From Hemerocallis citrina (Eukaryota; Streptophyta; Magnoliopsida; Asparagales; Asphodelaceae): a stretch of DNA of 64,000 bases. Location: contig CM030363.1 in the NCBI GenBank assembly GCA_017893485.1, positions 85,267,730-85,331,729 of the forward strand, given 5' to 3'. Shown in pieces: positions 11,901-24,100 of the stretch (its first letter is position 1; each line of letters begins with the position of its first letter). Under the pieces are notes generated by a model, which saw only the letters and a list, made by a program, of their open reading frames with translations, did not search any database and was not told the DNA's origin. Both the position numbers and the translations under genes were made by a program.

Positions 11901-12361
11901 AAACTACCTCCATGATCACCATGACAAAAATCAAATCTCCCTCCAAAAGAATGCATCCCGGCCTCAAAAGAAGAGTGTGCATTGCACGTGTACGTGTAGT
12001 GCACGTGCATGCAACTAGGCCAAAAATTTGTACATTTTTAATTTGTATAAAAATAAATTAGTTAAAAAAAGTCTTCTACATGACAAGTTTAATTAAAAGA
12101 GATTAATCATGGGCTTTCTTTTTGGGCCAAAATGGTTTATTAAGAATAAATAAAATACATTTTTGGGCTTTTTAAGAAAAGGCTTTTTCATTAAATTAAA
12201 ATAAGGCTTTAAGGAAAGGCTTTTTGTACAAAATAATTTGAGAACACCTAATTAAATATTTATACACATCATTATAAAAATAATTCAACCCAAAATATTG
12301 CACGTGCACACTACGTGTAAAATAAATAATTTTTCATTAATTGAAAAATCAGGGTATTACA
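8985..12361 (-). repeat. 5' LTR of element A (right copy)
   Basis: This is the partner of 396-3756, with the same TG...CA ends. It is slightly longer because of a 15-nt insertion (cggggagacttagct) near 9973. As the 5' LTR it would drive transcription leftward. Confidence 0.93.
11794..11801 (-). promoter_or_regulatory. TATA box of element A 5' LTR
   Basis: TATAAATA on the minus strand is followed, in the direction of transcription, by CA-rich and GC-richer leader sequence. Transcription would start about 30 bp further left and run toward the primer site. An AAG|GTGGGT splice-donor-like sequence lies about 240 bp downstream (11552/11551), so the leader may be spliced. Confidence 0.55.
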
Positions 12362-12366
12362 GGGAG
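12362..12366. repeat. Right target-site duplication of element A (GGGAG)
   Basis: This matches 391-395 and directly follows the CA of the right LTR. Confidence 0.93.
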
Positions 12367-12638
12367 GCTAGGAGGATTTGACCTCCCGAGATGCTCACGT
12401 CCCTATGCACGTTGGTTTTGTTGTTAAGGTACGGAGGCTAGGAGGATTTGACCTCCCTTGGCGCTCACGTCCCTGTTAAGGTACGGAGGCTAGGAGGATT
12501 TAACCTCCCGAGGCGCTCACATCCCTGTTAAGGTACGGAGGCTAGGAGGATTTGACCTCCCGAGGCGCTCACGTCCCTGTTAAGGTACGGAGGCTAGAAG
12601 GATTTGACCTCCCAAGGCGCTCACGTCCCTTTGGTGTG
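12363..12638. repeat. 52-bp tandem repeats with GGAGG...CCTCC hairpins
   Basis: There are five copies of a unit starting GGAGGCTAGGAGGATTT, at about 12363, 12433, 12485, 12537 and 12589. Spacing is 70, 52, 52 and 52 bp. Each unit carries GGAGGATTTGACCTCC, a short hairpin with a 5-bp stem. Element A inserted in the first unit. Confidence 0.85.
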
Positions 12639-13698
12639 AATATAAGTTCATAACCCATTCAGGGGTGAACACGCATGCGTCAGTCCATAGCCCGGGTAAG
12701 GGGTGGACATGGGAATCATACGGTCTGGCGACCAGATTAAACGCGGCTTTTTGAAGTGGTCTATATGCGGGTACCAAGTGGCAGCTACGACCACCACTTA
12801 GGCACTGCAGTGGCGGAACAAGACCGACCGACTGCAACCTCCTTGGGCGACGGACAATCTATTGGGAACTGGATGAGTACAAGGGTAGGATGCATGGAGA
12901 GAGATTGAACCCTACAATCAGGAGAGGCGAACTCCTTGAAAAGTATGTAGTATGGGATGCATACGTTTCCATCGAAGTTGATTTTGGGAAAGTATGTAGT
13001 ATGGGATGCATACGTTCCTAACTGAATTGCATTAGAGTAGGTGCATCGTGTGCATTCTTATTTTGCGCATTAGATTAGGCTAGCTTGGGTCTGGAACGCA
13101 TGTAGTATGGAATGCATGTGGATCCAGATTCCCGAGTCTTGCTTGCTTTAGAATAGGCATGTGATTGGTGCATTTAGCTGTTAGATCATGGCATACACGA
13201 GCACTACATAATTTAGAATGCACGTTTCTCTTTCCATTCTAGATGGTTTGTGATTTCCAGTTTGGAGGATCGGTGTTATTATCAGTATTGCGTCAGGCGA
13301 AGTACTGAAGTTCCCCATCTTTTAGGTACCGGTTCTACCTTTCGAGCAGGTGCAGAGATATCAGAGTCGCGCAGCAGAAGACTCAAGCCGAGGAGCAAGT
13401 CCCAGGAAAGCAGACTGACTGTTCAGCGGAGCTTCGGTAGTGAGTCGTCGACTGTCGGTCCGAGAGAAAATTGTTAACTTTACAAAAGGAGTGATGTATG
13501 TTTGTAATAAGATGTACTGAGTTTATGTAATTTGTATTCTTGTCAAGAACGAGACATTGGTTGTAATCAATGATGTAATGACTTATTTGGCAATAAAAAG
13601 TTTTTAAATTTCCGTGTTATTACTGTGTTGAGATGCATTTGAAGGCAAAGATTCTGGTAAGTGTCACGGATGTCTGGTAACGGGGATCCGGCGCTACA

Positions 13699-14253
13699 TT
13701 GGATCAACTAGAGTTGGGAAAAACATCTGTTAGTGCAAGTACGGATAACAACTAGTGAACAACAAAGAGTAAAGGAACATAGTAAATCAAGGAATATGAA
13801 GCAAGAACAAAATCAAAAGTTATAACAATGTCGATAAACAATTATCATGATCAAGTGTACAAGTGTAAACTTTGAATCATTAGCATTTTATTTTTCCTAT
13901 CTAGTGCACGTACGACAGTGTCCCATACCATAGGTTCGGTGTAGGCAAAACAGTGTTCATTTTAGACATAGTGGTGGGATCTACATAGCGTTTACTCGGT
14001 GTAACAAGATAACATGATAATAAGATAAAGTAATAACATGATAACAAGGTCACAAGTATTTCTCCACCTTCCATGTCAATAGTCCATGTAAACAAGAAGG
14101 GCCCTACCGAGTACAGTTTCTGAGATTATCCACTACTATGTCAACCCTTATTACCCCGGCTTGTTAATATTTTATTAAATCATTAATGATCATGCACTGT
14201 GTATAAGAGTGTCAAGGAGATGATAAGGATGCAACAAAAAATTGCGAAGCATC
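13699..14253 (-). repeat. Element C left LTR, first part
   Basis: This is homologous to the right LTR from 21557 (ttggatcaactagagt-gggaaaaac in both). It is interrupted at 14254 by solo LTR D. Confidence 0.8.
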
Positions 14254-14258
14254 ATAAT
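14254..14258. repeat. Left target-site duplication of solo LTR D (ATAAT)
   Basis: ATAAT precedes the TG and recurs at 17522-17526 after the CA. Confidence 0.9.
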
Positions 14259-14679
14259 TGTAACCCCTATATTTCACTTTTGGTATTTTTTTGAGGGTAT
14301 TTTTCATTTTTGTGAATTATTATTTTCCATTGTTTTTTCGGAACAATAAATTTAATTATTTTTACTCTATAATATTTTTCTGGCAGTTTTGACCTCCTTT
14401 TGCTGTTTGCGCGCCGTTTGGCCGTTTTTCGACATTTTGAGCTCTTTTCCTCAATTTCTAGATTCCGTTCATGTATAAATATTATTTTAGGGTCATGGTG
14501 GATTTTTAGAAGAGTTTTGACCAATTTAAGATTTTTGGCCCTTAAGGAGATTTTTAGAAGCCAAAGGATTCATTGCATTTTGTATCCTCATTTGAAATCT
14601 ACCCAATATCCATTACCCAATTGTATACCTAATTAATCCTATTGATATCCACTACCCATTAACCCATATTTGATCTCCT

Positions 14680-14686
14680 ATATATA
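14680..14686 (+). promoter_or_regulatory. TATA box in solo LTR D
   Basis: ATATATAA lies after a run of direct short motifs (acccattaaccca) and before a C-rich leader beginning near 14715. The same layout is seen in the relatives at about 55418 and 63102, which supports a conserved promoter. Confidence 0.55.
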
Positions 14687-15124
14687 ACCCCTAACATCTA
14701 TTAATCCCTAACCCTAATCTCTTTTTCCCTACTCTTTGAATCTGGCCTCCACTTCAAGACTCCAAACTGGCTTCCCCCTTCCTTGCACTCCCGGCCTGAT
14801 CATCCAAACCCCAAAACCAGCCCTCCTCCATTGCACATCTCCCACTTCAACCCTCCTCCACTCTTCCATACTACAAAACCTCGTCTCCCTCTCTTTCCTT
14901 GTGGCCGAAACCAACCCAAACAGCACCCACCTTCAAAAACAACCCCCCCCTCTTCATCCCTTGCTGATTTGGAGTTGTGGGTAGCGTCCGTTGAGTTCGT
15001 GCATCAAGGAGTCGATCGTAGGCAAGATTCGGTTCGTGGGTTCGCTTGAAATCGCGCGTGGAAGGACTTTTGCACGTGGGTTTTCATTGCTAGGCTTCGT
15101 AGCATCGTGTTCTTCGTTAACGAG

Positions 15125-17145
15125 GCAAGTAACTTGTACTTAAATTTCTTAGATTGATACAAGTAGAAAGTTCAGACATAGGATAGGTTGAGACTAGAGA
15201 CGGACAAAGATCATGTTTTTAATTGTGGGTTTCGTCTTTATTGTTCAAAACAAGCCATAGACGACTTAGGACATGGAGTTTGATAGGTTTGTGCCTTAGG
15301 ATTCACCCAAACGCGATTTTGATCGCGTATGCGACATATTGTATACCCGATGTATGTTGAACACCCATATGAGAAATACTAGATTTTGACATGTTAGATA
15401 CCCTCCATTATGACATTTGGACAATGGGTAGACAGTGTTTTGAATTTGGAAGAGTTTGGATGATTTTTGAGGAAGTTATGACGTTTTGAAGTTTAGTTGA
15501 GAAATCTGGAAATTTGGATTGAACTGGATTGATTGCTGTTTTTACCTAAATTAGAGTCCGAACCTCAACATGGCTATTTCTGAGTAATTTGTAGACAATC
15601 GAATCTAATTTCTAATCCCACTGGTTTCACTCCGTTTGGAGTTCGTATGAATTAGTTATGATTATTTTAGTAACTGTATATCGGTAGTTCCCAGATTCAT
15701 TTCGGGGTAGATTTTATCACCAATTTATTTTCAAGATCCAAGTTAGACATAATTTCATGCACAATATTTTTTCCAGTGTTTCACCATGATGTTAGGTAGT
15801 TCTCTGATTTTTTTGATAATTAAAAGATGAGTTTTGAGTGATGCCTTACATCCTTTTCTATAGATAGGCTTTTGCTGTAAACTGCGTGTGATTGTATGTT
15901 GAATGCCGTGTTCACCTTATTTCTAATTACTGTATGAATATTTTATGTGAGATATGAAAGTTGGGTAATTGTGTATACTTTCATCCAGTTTTGGCGGAAG
16001 TGGATTTTGATGCGCTGTGTGCAAGATATGCATGATTTTGTACAGCGGTGTAGAAGAATTCCAGATCCATCAAAACTGTGTTATGTGTTACTTTCTATAT
16101 TTGAAAACATATCTATACTTTCTGGAAAAATATGAAAATTTATATTTTGAGACTATACATATAGGGGATTACCCCAGAATTTTCGTGGATTTAATTAATG
16201 ACTTTGTATGCTGTTTTCATGTGGTTTAAGTTATTCCCCTGTTTTCTGGCTGTACATGAAAATTGTGTTGAATTGTGTTTTGAGTCGAGATATTGTGAAA
16301 TAGCATATGAATTTATTATACCCGTTAGAAGCGTGTGGAAGTCTAGTTTCCAGATCCTTTGACGGATCATGATTTGCATGCCTGTAGATCTTTGGATCAC
16401 TGTTTTAGTACAGACTGGTCTTGCTGTCCTGATTACAAATATACACCATTTTGTCCGTATTTGTGAATGAATAGTACCATTACTTGCTGATCTGATTCCC
16501 TGAGTCTAAACCTGATTATAACATGTTAGTCTGACATTATTTAGCACACTCTCAAGCCTGTTGATGATCTTAATAATAAAAGTAATCAAGCCGGGGTTTA
16601 ATGGGAAAGATCTAGTAGTGGATAGTGCAGAAACGTGTACTCGGAAGGGGGCCCGTGTTTCCCATATCTGGAATTTGGTATATGATTTGGATTATTTGGA
16701 ATTTGGTATATGATTTGGATTACTGTTTCCTGTACCTGAGTATACTGCCCTGCATGGTCCCCTATGAAATCTAAAGCGAAACTGCTGTGCTGTAACAACC
16801 ATGTGATAAAAAGATGGCACATGAAGTGTTACCTAGATAGTAATAATACAAGATATTAATACATGATTACCTGTTACCTGCATACCTGTTACCTGATATT
16901 TCTGTTACCTGTTTTCACGATACTTGATACATATTTACCTGACTACCTGATTACCTGATAATTATACATGCTACCTGTTTACCTTTTGACTTTACACTTG
17001 ACATATGTTTACCTATACCTGTTAGTATATCCTGTGGTTAGATAGTGTCCATGTGCTTGTATCCTATTCTATTTGTGACCCGGACTTGCCATTGACGGGT
17101 AGTGTGTGTTCTCTTTTCCTTTTTCCTGCATTCTATGAATTGCAG
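15125..17145 (+). other. Possible GC-AG (or GT-AG) intron in LTR D
   Basis: The block AGGCAAGTAACTTGTA is kept in the three D-family LTRs (here, 55853 and 63859), although surrounding bases differ. It fits a GC splice donor (AG|GCAAGT), or a GT donor four bases later. The acceptor candidate is a pyrimidine-rich stretch followed by ATTGCAG at 17145, also kept at 58058. The AT-rich body between them fits a plant intron of about 2 kb in the 5' leader. Confidence 0.4.
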
Positions 17146-17521
17146 ATTTTGGAGGACAGGTTTCTAAAGGTATTGGCAAGATGATGGGCTAGAGGCTGAA
17201 ATTTGCTATTACTATTCTTGTTGCTTATTTTGGAAAATATTGTATTTTGAACTTGTATTATTCCCTGTATTCGGGCAATGTGACCCAAGATTATTGTGTA
17301 ATTCAGATCATGAATATTTGAGATTAATGTGTTTTATTTCAAGTATTCTTGTTGGTATTTGGTTCATAAGTGCATGTGGTTGATCTTTTTCTGGCTTCCG
17401 ACTCTGATTTTACTGTGATATGTTGTAAAGAATTCCTGAACAGCTTAAGGATGATTATATTTATTCGCTGGACTTTTGTTATGTGCCCGTATTCTGTACT
17501 TTCGGGAAGCGGGGCGTAACA

Positions 17522-17526
17522 ATAAT
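17522..17526. repeat. Right target-site duplication of solo LTR D (ATAAT)
   Basis: This matches 14254-14258. Confidence 0.9.
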
Positions 17527-18593
17527 ATACATGTAATTGTGAACCTGAAAAGAGCAGACACAGCAGTACTAAAACATCAATAACTCACAAACTATAATTC
17601 GAAATTCCATTCCGTCAAAAGGATTGTAAACTAAACATATGACTACAATTTATAATCAGTAAGTTTCAATTGATTCTGAATATAACTAGGTCGACTACCA
17701 TAATCTTTACAGCTTAAGGGTTCTGCCAGCAGCTTATAGTCAAAACTCTACATGTGAAATCAAGGTGTAAAATCAATATAAAAATCTGCAAAATTTAGAA
17801 AATGAATCCTAAGCATGTCTACTAAGTTTCTGGAGAGTTTCATGTCATTACACTACTTTTACTATGGTGTTTCAATTCAAAGTTGTGTCGGTGTTTAACT
17901 AAATTGCAATTCTAGAAATACAGACTAGCAGTGACTAAAATTGCAATAACTAACAGCTCACAAATCAGAATCTAGATCCGTAAGAATTTTTGGAAACTAG
18001 ATTCAATAGGCTACAATTCCTTTTTATATGGTTTTTGTTGATTCTTACTGTAACAGGGTTGCAATCTCAGTACAAAACAAGATAGGCAGCAACAAATAAT
18101 AAAATGCCATCATATACATTCGTCAAAATGAATAATCTACATGTTCTTGAGTCATGGAATGCATCAACCTTATATACAACAAGTTAAGATTAATTTCTAA
18201 GGTACACAAAGCCAAATTACCTTGTTACGATTCAAGTCTTTAAAATCACAAACGATCATCATGCAATCAAATCACTATACATTTCTTATATGCAAGTTTC
18301 TAGTCAATTTATTCATGCCGTGTGTTCATGCAAGTTTGGGTTTGAATCAATGGATATTGACATGAAGATGAGGATACTTCAGGTTAGCTCATGTAAACTC
18401 TTGATATCCCCAACGGAAGGTACACAATGCAATATTACGATAATCGAAAGAGAACTACTTGCGGAATTCAATAATCTTGAACTAGAAGAATAAACGAGTT
18501 CAAGTGGACTTGCCTTTAGATGAGGATTAGATCCGAATGTGCAAAGAATATCGGGATCAGAATCCCGGCAACAAGGCAACGATTGCGACCTAA

Positions 18594-18850
18594 GTGAATC
18601 TTGATGAGATGATCACAATCGGCACGGATCTTGATGAGGATCAAGATCGGATGATCGGACAACTAAGACCGAAGATCAAGATCAGGATCAAGATCAAGAT
18701 GATGATCACGATTGCAATAATCAAGGGAGATCCAATGTTCGAGATCAAATATCTTGATGATGATGATGATGATGATATCAACGGTCGAGATCAAAGGATC
18801 AAGATGATGATCATCATGATAGTGGTGATCACTGCATCGAACGGCTACGA
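18594..18850. repeat. GATCAAGAT-rich degenerate tandem repeat
   Basis: Short GATGATCA/GATCAAGATC units repeat through this block and in the other LTR copy at about 23190-23430. ORFs in it translate to low-complexity Asp/Ile/Lys runs and are not genes. Confidence 0.75.
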
Positions 18851-20007
18851 TTGAACTTGATGCACTGTTGGCTTGAACCAAGAACAAAGGAGCTCAGGTG
18901 TAGCGGTGGCCGGAGGCAGGGGCGTCGACTGGACGGCGAGCGGTTGGCTGAGGCGGGGTGAGGCGGTAGTAGGATCGACGGGTGGTCGCTCGAGCGGGAG
19001 AGACAAGATGGTGGAGGAATGGGGAGATGAAGGAGCACTCGGGGATGAGTCAGAGGTGGAGCGACAACACTGCAGTCGTCACGGTCGGGAAGTGACGGCG
19101 ACGGAGTCAATGAGGATGAAGGTGCTGATGGTGAGGCTCGACGAGGGTGGCAAGGGCAGACAGAGATGCGAGGAAACAGGATGGAGCGGAGCTCTATTTT
19201 TAGGAGGGAAATAGAGTAGATTGCAACGCCAATGGTGGAGCGGTGGCGAAGTGGTTACGGTCGAAGGAGGCTCAGAGGGTTGAAGGCGATGAGATGAAGT
19301 TAGAGGAAGAAGATGACGGTGAGGAAGGAGAGAGGTTTTCGACGACTGAGGATGCGGAGGTTAATGATGGAGATGTTGAGGGAGATGAGGAAGGAGGAGC
19401 TCGGCAATGGTGGGCTTCCACGACTGGATGGAGATGGTGGAGTTGGTCGACGAGGCTGAGAGGAGGGTGAAGGAGCTTAGGGAAATGCGATCGGGTTCTC
19501 AAGGTTGAAGACGAGCGGAAGGTGAGCAACGGAGGATGAACGGTTGGAGGTTGAACAGTAGGGGTAGGGGGTTGCACAGTAGGTCGGGGTTTGTGTGAAC
19601 AGTGAAGGGGATTTTTGGAAGTTGAAGGGTTTGAGGAAGATAAAGGATTGTGTTGATGTTGGGATTTGTTTAACTGTTTAAGGAAGAGAGAGAGTGTGGG
19701 GGATAGTTGAGATAGTGAGGGAACGTGAGAGACGAATCAAGGAATACGGGGAGGTGTGGGCTTGATCTGGTCAAAACGGATAGAATGAGAATTTGGGTTA
19801 ATGGGTATTGGGTATTAAAAGGGAATCCAATAAGAAGTGGGTTTGGGTTAGAATCCAATATGAGATGAGCTTGGGTTGGGCTCAGGTTATTAATAAATAA
19901 TGCAAATCAAATGAATGTACAATTGGGCTTTAGATGATGGGCTTCAATTTAAATAATTAAATATTACAATATAAATCAAAATCGATGGGCTTTACAAAAA
20001 AAAAAGA

Positions 20008-20179
20008 TAATAATAATAATAATAATAACATAATAACAATACTGATAAGAATAATAATACAAGACAGAATATAATTTGGGTTCAACCTTTTCTTGAAGTA
20101 ATTCAATAATAACAATAATAATAAAAATAATGAAAACAATAATAATAATAATAGCAATAGTAGTAGTAATAATAATAAC

Positions 20180-20211
<32 letters not shown>

Positions 20212-20263
20212 AAACAATAGCAATAATATTAATAATAATAGTAATAATAACATTATACAACAA
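20008..20263. repeat. (AAT)n microsatellite
   Basis: Long interrupted AAT/AAC runs lie in the element C left LTR. Both reading directions give Leu-only or Ile-only ORFs (19957-20329), which are artefacts. Confidence 0.9.
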
Positions 20264-20489
20264 AATAAGAATTTGACTTATCAACTTTATATTAAAATAA
20301 TCCAAACAGAAATATATATAGTCAATCAATTATAAATCGAAAATACATCGTTATTCAAAGTAAATATAATTGTCGATTATAAAATACTTAGTAAAAGATC
20401 CGAAACCAATTTAGCATAAAATAAGTTTATAAATAATCAAAATACCAGAAATATTCAGGAAATACGTATTTACAAGAACGAGAGTTACA

Positions 20490-20505
20490 ATCCTACCCAC
20501 CTTAC
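20490..20505 (-). other. Polypurine tract of element C
   Basis: On the minus strand GTAAGGTGGGTAGGAT directly precedes the 3' LTR. The preceding GAGGACAAATTTTTTTT is the usual 3' landmark of Tekay-type elements. Confidence 0.75.
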
Positions 20506-21161
20506 AAAAAAAATTTGTCCTCGAAATTTGCGTAGGCGGTACATAGGACAAGGCAAAAGCGAACTCATAGGGGTAACAAAACCGAGAATTCAAAGGAGAA
20601 GTCAAAATGGTGGCAACACCAGAATAAGAAAATCATAGATAGGAATGGGGTGATCTAGAATGATGTTGAATAAAGATTCAATGAATGAATACAATGCAAA
20701 TGTATGAAAAGAAGGCAAGCGGTGCAAGGAAGGGGAAGCAATAAGAGAATCCTAGGACCTGTGGGTTATGGGCCCACCAAGCTTCCGCTGTGCTACTCTG
20801 ATGGTGATATTCCAAGCCACTTGACATGTCGTTGTAGACCAAGTGACGCCAATCGACGAACCAAGCCAGAAGGAAAAGAACGGATGACACCGGAATCAAA
20901 AAAATATGGGTACAAAAAAACAATTATACCCAATAAGGAATCAATGAATGTAAATGAATGGAAGGGCCGAAACAACTAAGAAATGAAGGAACTGAATGTG
21001 AAGGGATCAAAGAGGATTCAAATAAGAGGAGCATCCAGATATATGTCTGTTATTACATATTCATGTGATTGACGTGGTGCGCATATTATTGAGTTAAACT
21101 AACTAGAGCTAGACTAGACTAACGTATGAGCCAAACATGACTAACACATTAGCCAAACCGG
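20506..21161 (-). other. Short internal region of element C without genes
   Basis: About 650 bp lie between the primer site and polypurine tract. I see no gag or pol motif in any frame. ORFs of 60-91 codons on both strands (20678-20979) overlap each other and are not supported. The stretch is probably leader plus 3' end left after loss of the coding part. Confidence 0.65.
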
Positions 21162-21173
21162 GCTCTGATACCA
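21162..21173 (-). other. Primer binding site of element C (tRNA-iMet)
   Basis: On the minus strand TGGTATCAGAGC lies 9 nt inside the 5' LTR, the same arrangement as in the D-family element at 58475. Confidence 0.85.
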
Positions 21174-21182
21174 CTAAAAACC

Positions 21183-24100
21183 TATCACGCCCCGTTTCCC
21201 AAAATACGGGAATACGAGTCCGTGACGAAGGCCCAGCGAATGATTTTAACATCATCCATAAGTTGTACAATTCTTAACTCAACAACATGAATGAAAATAA
21301 TCACAACCACACAGAAAAACATAATCACATAAATAATTACTGAGATAAAACATGCAGTAGTCCAACATAATAACCAACAACTAGAAATAAGCAACAATTA
21401 CGGGTCAACAAAGCCCGGGATACAAAGTTCAACAAAAGTAACAATGCGATATAAAAATAACATGGGAGAAACAGTTTATTTCAAAGCAGCTCCTACTTCA
21501 ATCTTAGAAGAACTGCTCACCAATGCCTTATGATAGTTCTCCTTGTGCACCTGTGGTTGGATCAACTAGAGTGGGGAAAAACGTCCGTTAAAGCAAGTAC
21601 AGACAGTAAGTAGTGAAAAGTTAAGAGTAAAGGAACATGGTACATCAAGGAATATGAAGCAAGAACAAAATCAAAAGCAATAACAATGTCGATAAACAAT
21701 TGTCATGATCAAGTGTACAAGTGTCAAATTTGGTTCATTAACATTTTATTTTTTCTATTTAGTGCATGTACGACTGCGTCCCATACCACAAGTTCGGTAC
21801 ATGCAAATCAATGTTCGTTTTAGACATAGTGGTGGGATCTACAGAGCGTGTACTCGGTGTAACAAGTTAACATGATAACAAGATAACGTGATAACATAAT
21901 AACAAGGTCACAAGTATTTCTCCACCTTCCATGTCAATAGTCCATGTAAACAAGAAGGGCCCTACCGAGTATAGTTTCTGAGATTATCTACCACTAAAAC
22001 AACCTTTATTACCTCGGCTTGTTAATATTTAATTAAATCATTCATGATCATACAATGTGAATAAGAGTGTCAAGGAGATTATAAGAATGCCACAAAATGA
22101 TGTGATGCATGATAGTATACATGTAATTGTGAATCTGAAAAGAGCAGACACAGCAGTACTAAAGCATCAATAACTCACAAACTATAATTCGGAATTCGAT
22201 TCTGTCAAAAGTGCTGTAAACTAGACATATGGGGCTACAATTCATATTCAGTAAGTTTTAATTGATTCTGACTATAACTAGGTCGATTACCCTAATCTTT
22301 ATAGCTTAAGGGTTCTGGCAGCAGCTTATAGCCAAAACTCTATATGTGAAATCAAGGTGTAAAATCAATATAAAAATCTACAAAATTTAGAAAATGAATC
22401 CTAAGAATGTCTAGTAAGTTTCTGGAGAGTTTCATGTCATTACACTACTGTTACTATGGTCTTTCAACTCAAAGTTGTGTCAGTGTTTCACTAAACTGCA
22501 ATTCTAAAAATACAGACCAGTAGTGACTAAAAATGCAATAACTAACAGCTCACAGATCGGAATCTAGATCCGTAAGATTTTCTAAAAACTAGACTCATTA
22601 GGCTACAATTTCTTTTTTTATGGTTTTGGTTGATTTTTATTGTAATAGGATCGAAATCTCAGTACCAAACAGGACAGGAAGCAAGAAATAATAAAATGCC
22701 ATCATATACATTCGTTAAAATGAATAATCTACATGTTCTTGAGTCATGAAATGCATCAACCTTATATACAACAAGTTAAGATGAATTTCTACAGTACACG
22801 AAACCAAATTACCAGGTTATGACTCAAGTCTTTAAAATCACAATCGATCATCACGCAATCAAATCACTATACAGTTCTTATATGCAAGTTTCTAATCAAT
22901 TTATTCATGTCGTGTGTGCATGCAAGTTTGGTTTGAATCAATGGATATTGGCACGAAGTCGATGATACTTCGGGTTAGCTCGTGTAAACCCTCGATATCC
23001 CAGACGGAAGGTACACAATGCAATATTACGATAATCGAAAGAGAACTACTTGCGGAATTCAATAATCTTGAATTAGAAGAATAAACAAGTTCAAGTGGAC
23101 TTGCCTTTAGATGATGATTAGATCCGAATGTGCTAAGAATAACGGGATTCGAATCCCGGTGACACAGCAATGATCGCGAACCAAGCGAATCTTGATGAGA
23201 TGATCACGATCGGCACGAATCTTGATGAGGATCAAGATCGGATGATCGGACGGCTGAGATCGAAGATCAAGATCAGGATCAAGATCAAGATGATGATCAC
23301 AATCGTGATGATCAAGTGAGATCCAATGGTTGAGATCAAGTATCTTGATGATGAGATCAACGGCCGAGATCAAAGGATCAAGATGATGATCATTATGATC
23401 GTGATGATCACTACATCGAATGGCTGTGATTGAAGTTGATGCATTGTTGGCTTGAACCAAGAATAGAGCAGTTCAGGTGCAACGATGGCCGGAGGCAGGG
23501 GCATCGAATGGAAGGCAAGCAATTGGTTGAGGCGAGGTGAGGTGGCAGCAGGATCGACGGGTGGTCTCTCGAGCGGGAGAGGCAGGATGGTGGAGGAACG
23601 GGGAGATGAAGGGGCACTCGGGGATGAGCCGGAGGTGGAGCAACGGAGGATGAACGGTCGAAGGTTGAATAATGGGGGTAGGGGGTTGTACAGTAGGTCG
23701 GGGGTTGTGTGGATAGTGAAGGGGAGTTTTGGAAGTTGAAGGGTTTAAGGAAGATGAAGGGTTGTGTTGATGTTGGGATTCGTTTAACTGTTTAAGGAAG
23801 AGAGGGTGAGTGGGGGGTAGTTGAGAGAGTGGGGGAACGTGAGAGATGAATCAGGGGATACGGGGAGATGTGGGGTTGATCTGGTCAAAACGGATATGAG
23901 GAGAATTTGGGTTAATGGGCATTGTGTATTAAAGGGGGATCCAATAAGGTGTGGGTTTGGGTTAGATTCCTATAGGAGATGGGTTTGGGTTGGGCTCAGG
24001 TTATTAATAAATAATGCAAATCAAATGAATATAAAATTGGGCTTTAGATGATGGTCTTCAATTTAAAAAATTAAATAATACAATATAAATCAAAATCAAT

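Larger units (their letters stand above)
396..12361 (-). mobile_element. Element A: nearly complete Tekay/Del-type chromovirus
   Basis: This is a full-length Ty3/gypsy LTR retrotransposon in minus orientation. In element order it has the 5' LTR (8985-12361), primer site (8968-8981), a pre-gag ORF (8390-8815), gag (7323-8245), protease (6904-7236), RT-RNase H-integrase-chromodomain (3862-6903), polypurine tract (3757-3769) and 3' LTR (396-3756). The two LTRs are very similar by eye, the clearest difference being a 15-nt insertion near 9973, so insertion is recent. It is flanked by GGGAG duplications and sits in repeat unit 1 of LTR B. The Tekay/Del assignment rests on the initiator-Met primer site, LTRs of about 3.4 kb and a C-terminal chromodomain. 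Frameshifts and stops make this copy non-autonomous, although most of pol is open. Confidence 0.93.
12362..13698 (+). mobile_element. Right part of Tekay-type LTR B
   Basis: This resumes the sequence interrupted by A and ends ...ggatccggcgctaca at 13698. The terminal 450 bp resembles the LTR end at 59820-60156 (both have TTTGGAGGATCG and end near gcgctac-). After 13698 the sequence switches to the inside of the LTR of element C, matching 21557 onward, so B probably inserted in C's left LTR. No primer site follows, so B is a solo LTR or the 3' LTR of an element starting left of the window. The small ORFs here are not supported as genes. Confidence 0.65.
14259..17521 (+). mobile_element. Solo LTR D (Tekay-type), in element C
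   Basis: One LTR of 3263 bp starts TGTAACCCC and ends GGGGCGTAACA. It is flanked by ATAAT at 14254-14258 and 17522-17526, so it is a solo LTR left by recombination between the two LTRs of a former element. The flanks rejoin perfectly against the other LTR of C (compare 22120-22140). The same family appears at 54992-58464 and 62433 onward. It holds a TATA box, a pyrimidine-rich leader and a possible intron. ORFs at 14736-15049 and 14729-14926 overlap on opposite strands in the leader and are not supported as genes. Confidence 0.92.
17527..20489 (-). repeat. Element C left LTR, second part
   Basis: This is homologous to 22123-24534 and ends agagttaca at 20489, just before the internal polypurine end. 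It holds GATCAAGAT-type repeats (18594-18850), a GA-rich block (18870-19580) and an AAT microsatellite. About 480 bp (near 19063-19525) are missing from the right LTR. ORFs here arise from simple repeats. Confidence 0.82.

Noticed and set aside
12363..12638. Satellite DNA array
   Set aside because: Only five units, confined to LTR B.
18594..19577. ORFs in GATCAAG and GA-rich blocks of element C
   Set aside because: Low-complexity composition, open on both strands, different lengths in the two LTRs.
19957..20329. ORFs of nearly only Leu or Ile
   Set aside because: Translation of the AAT microsatellite.
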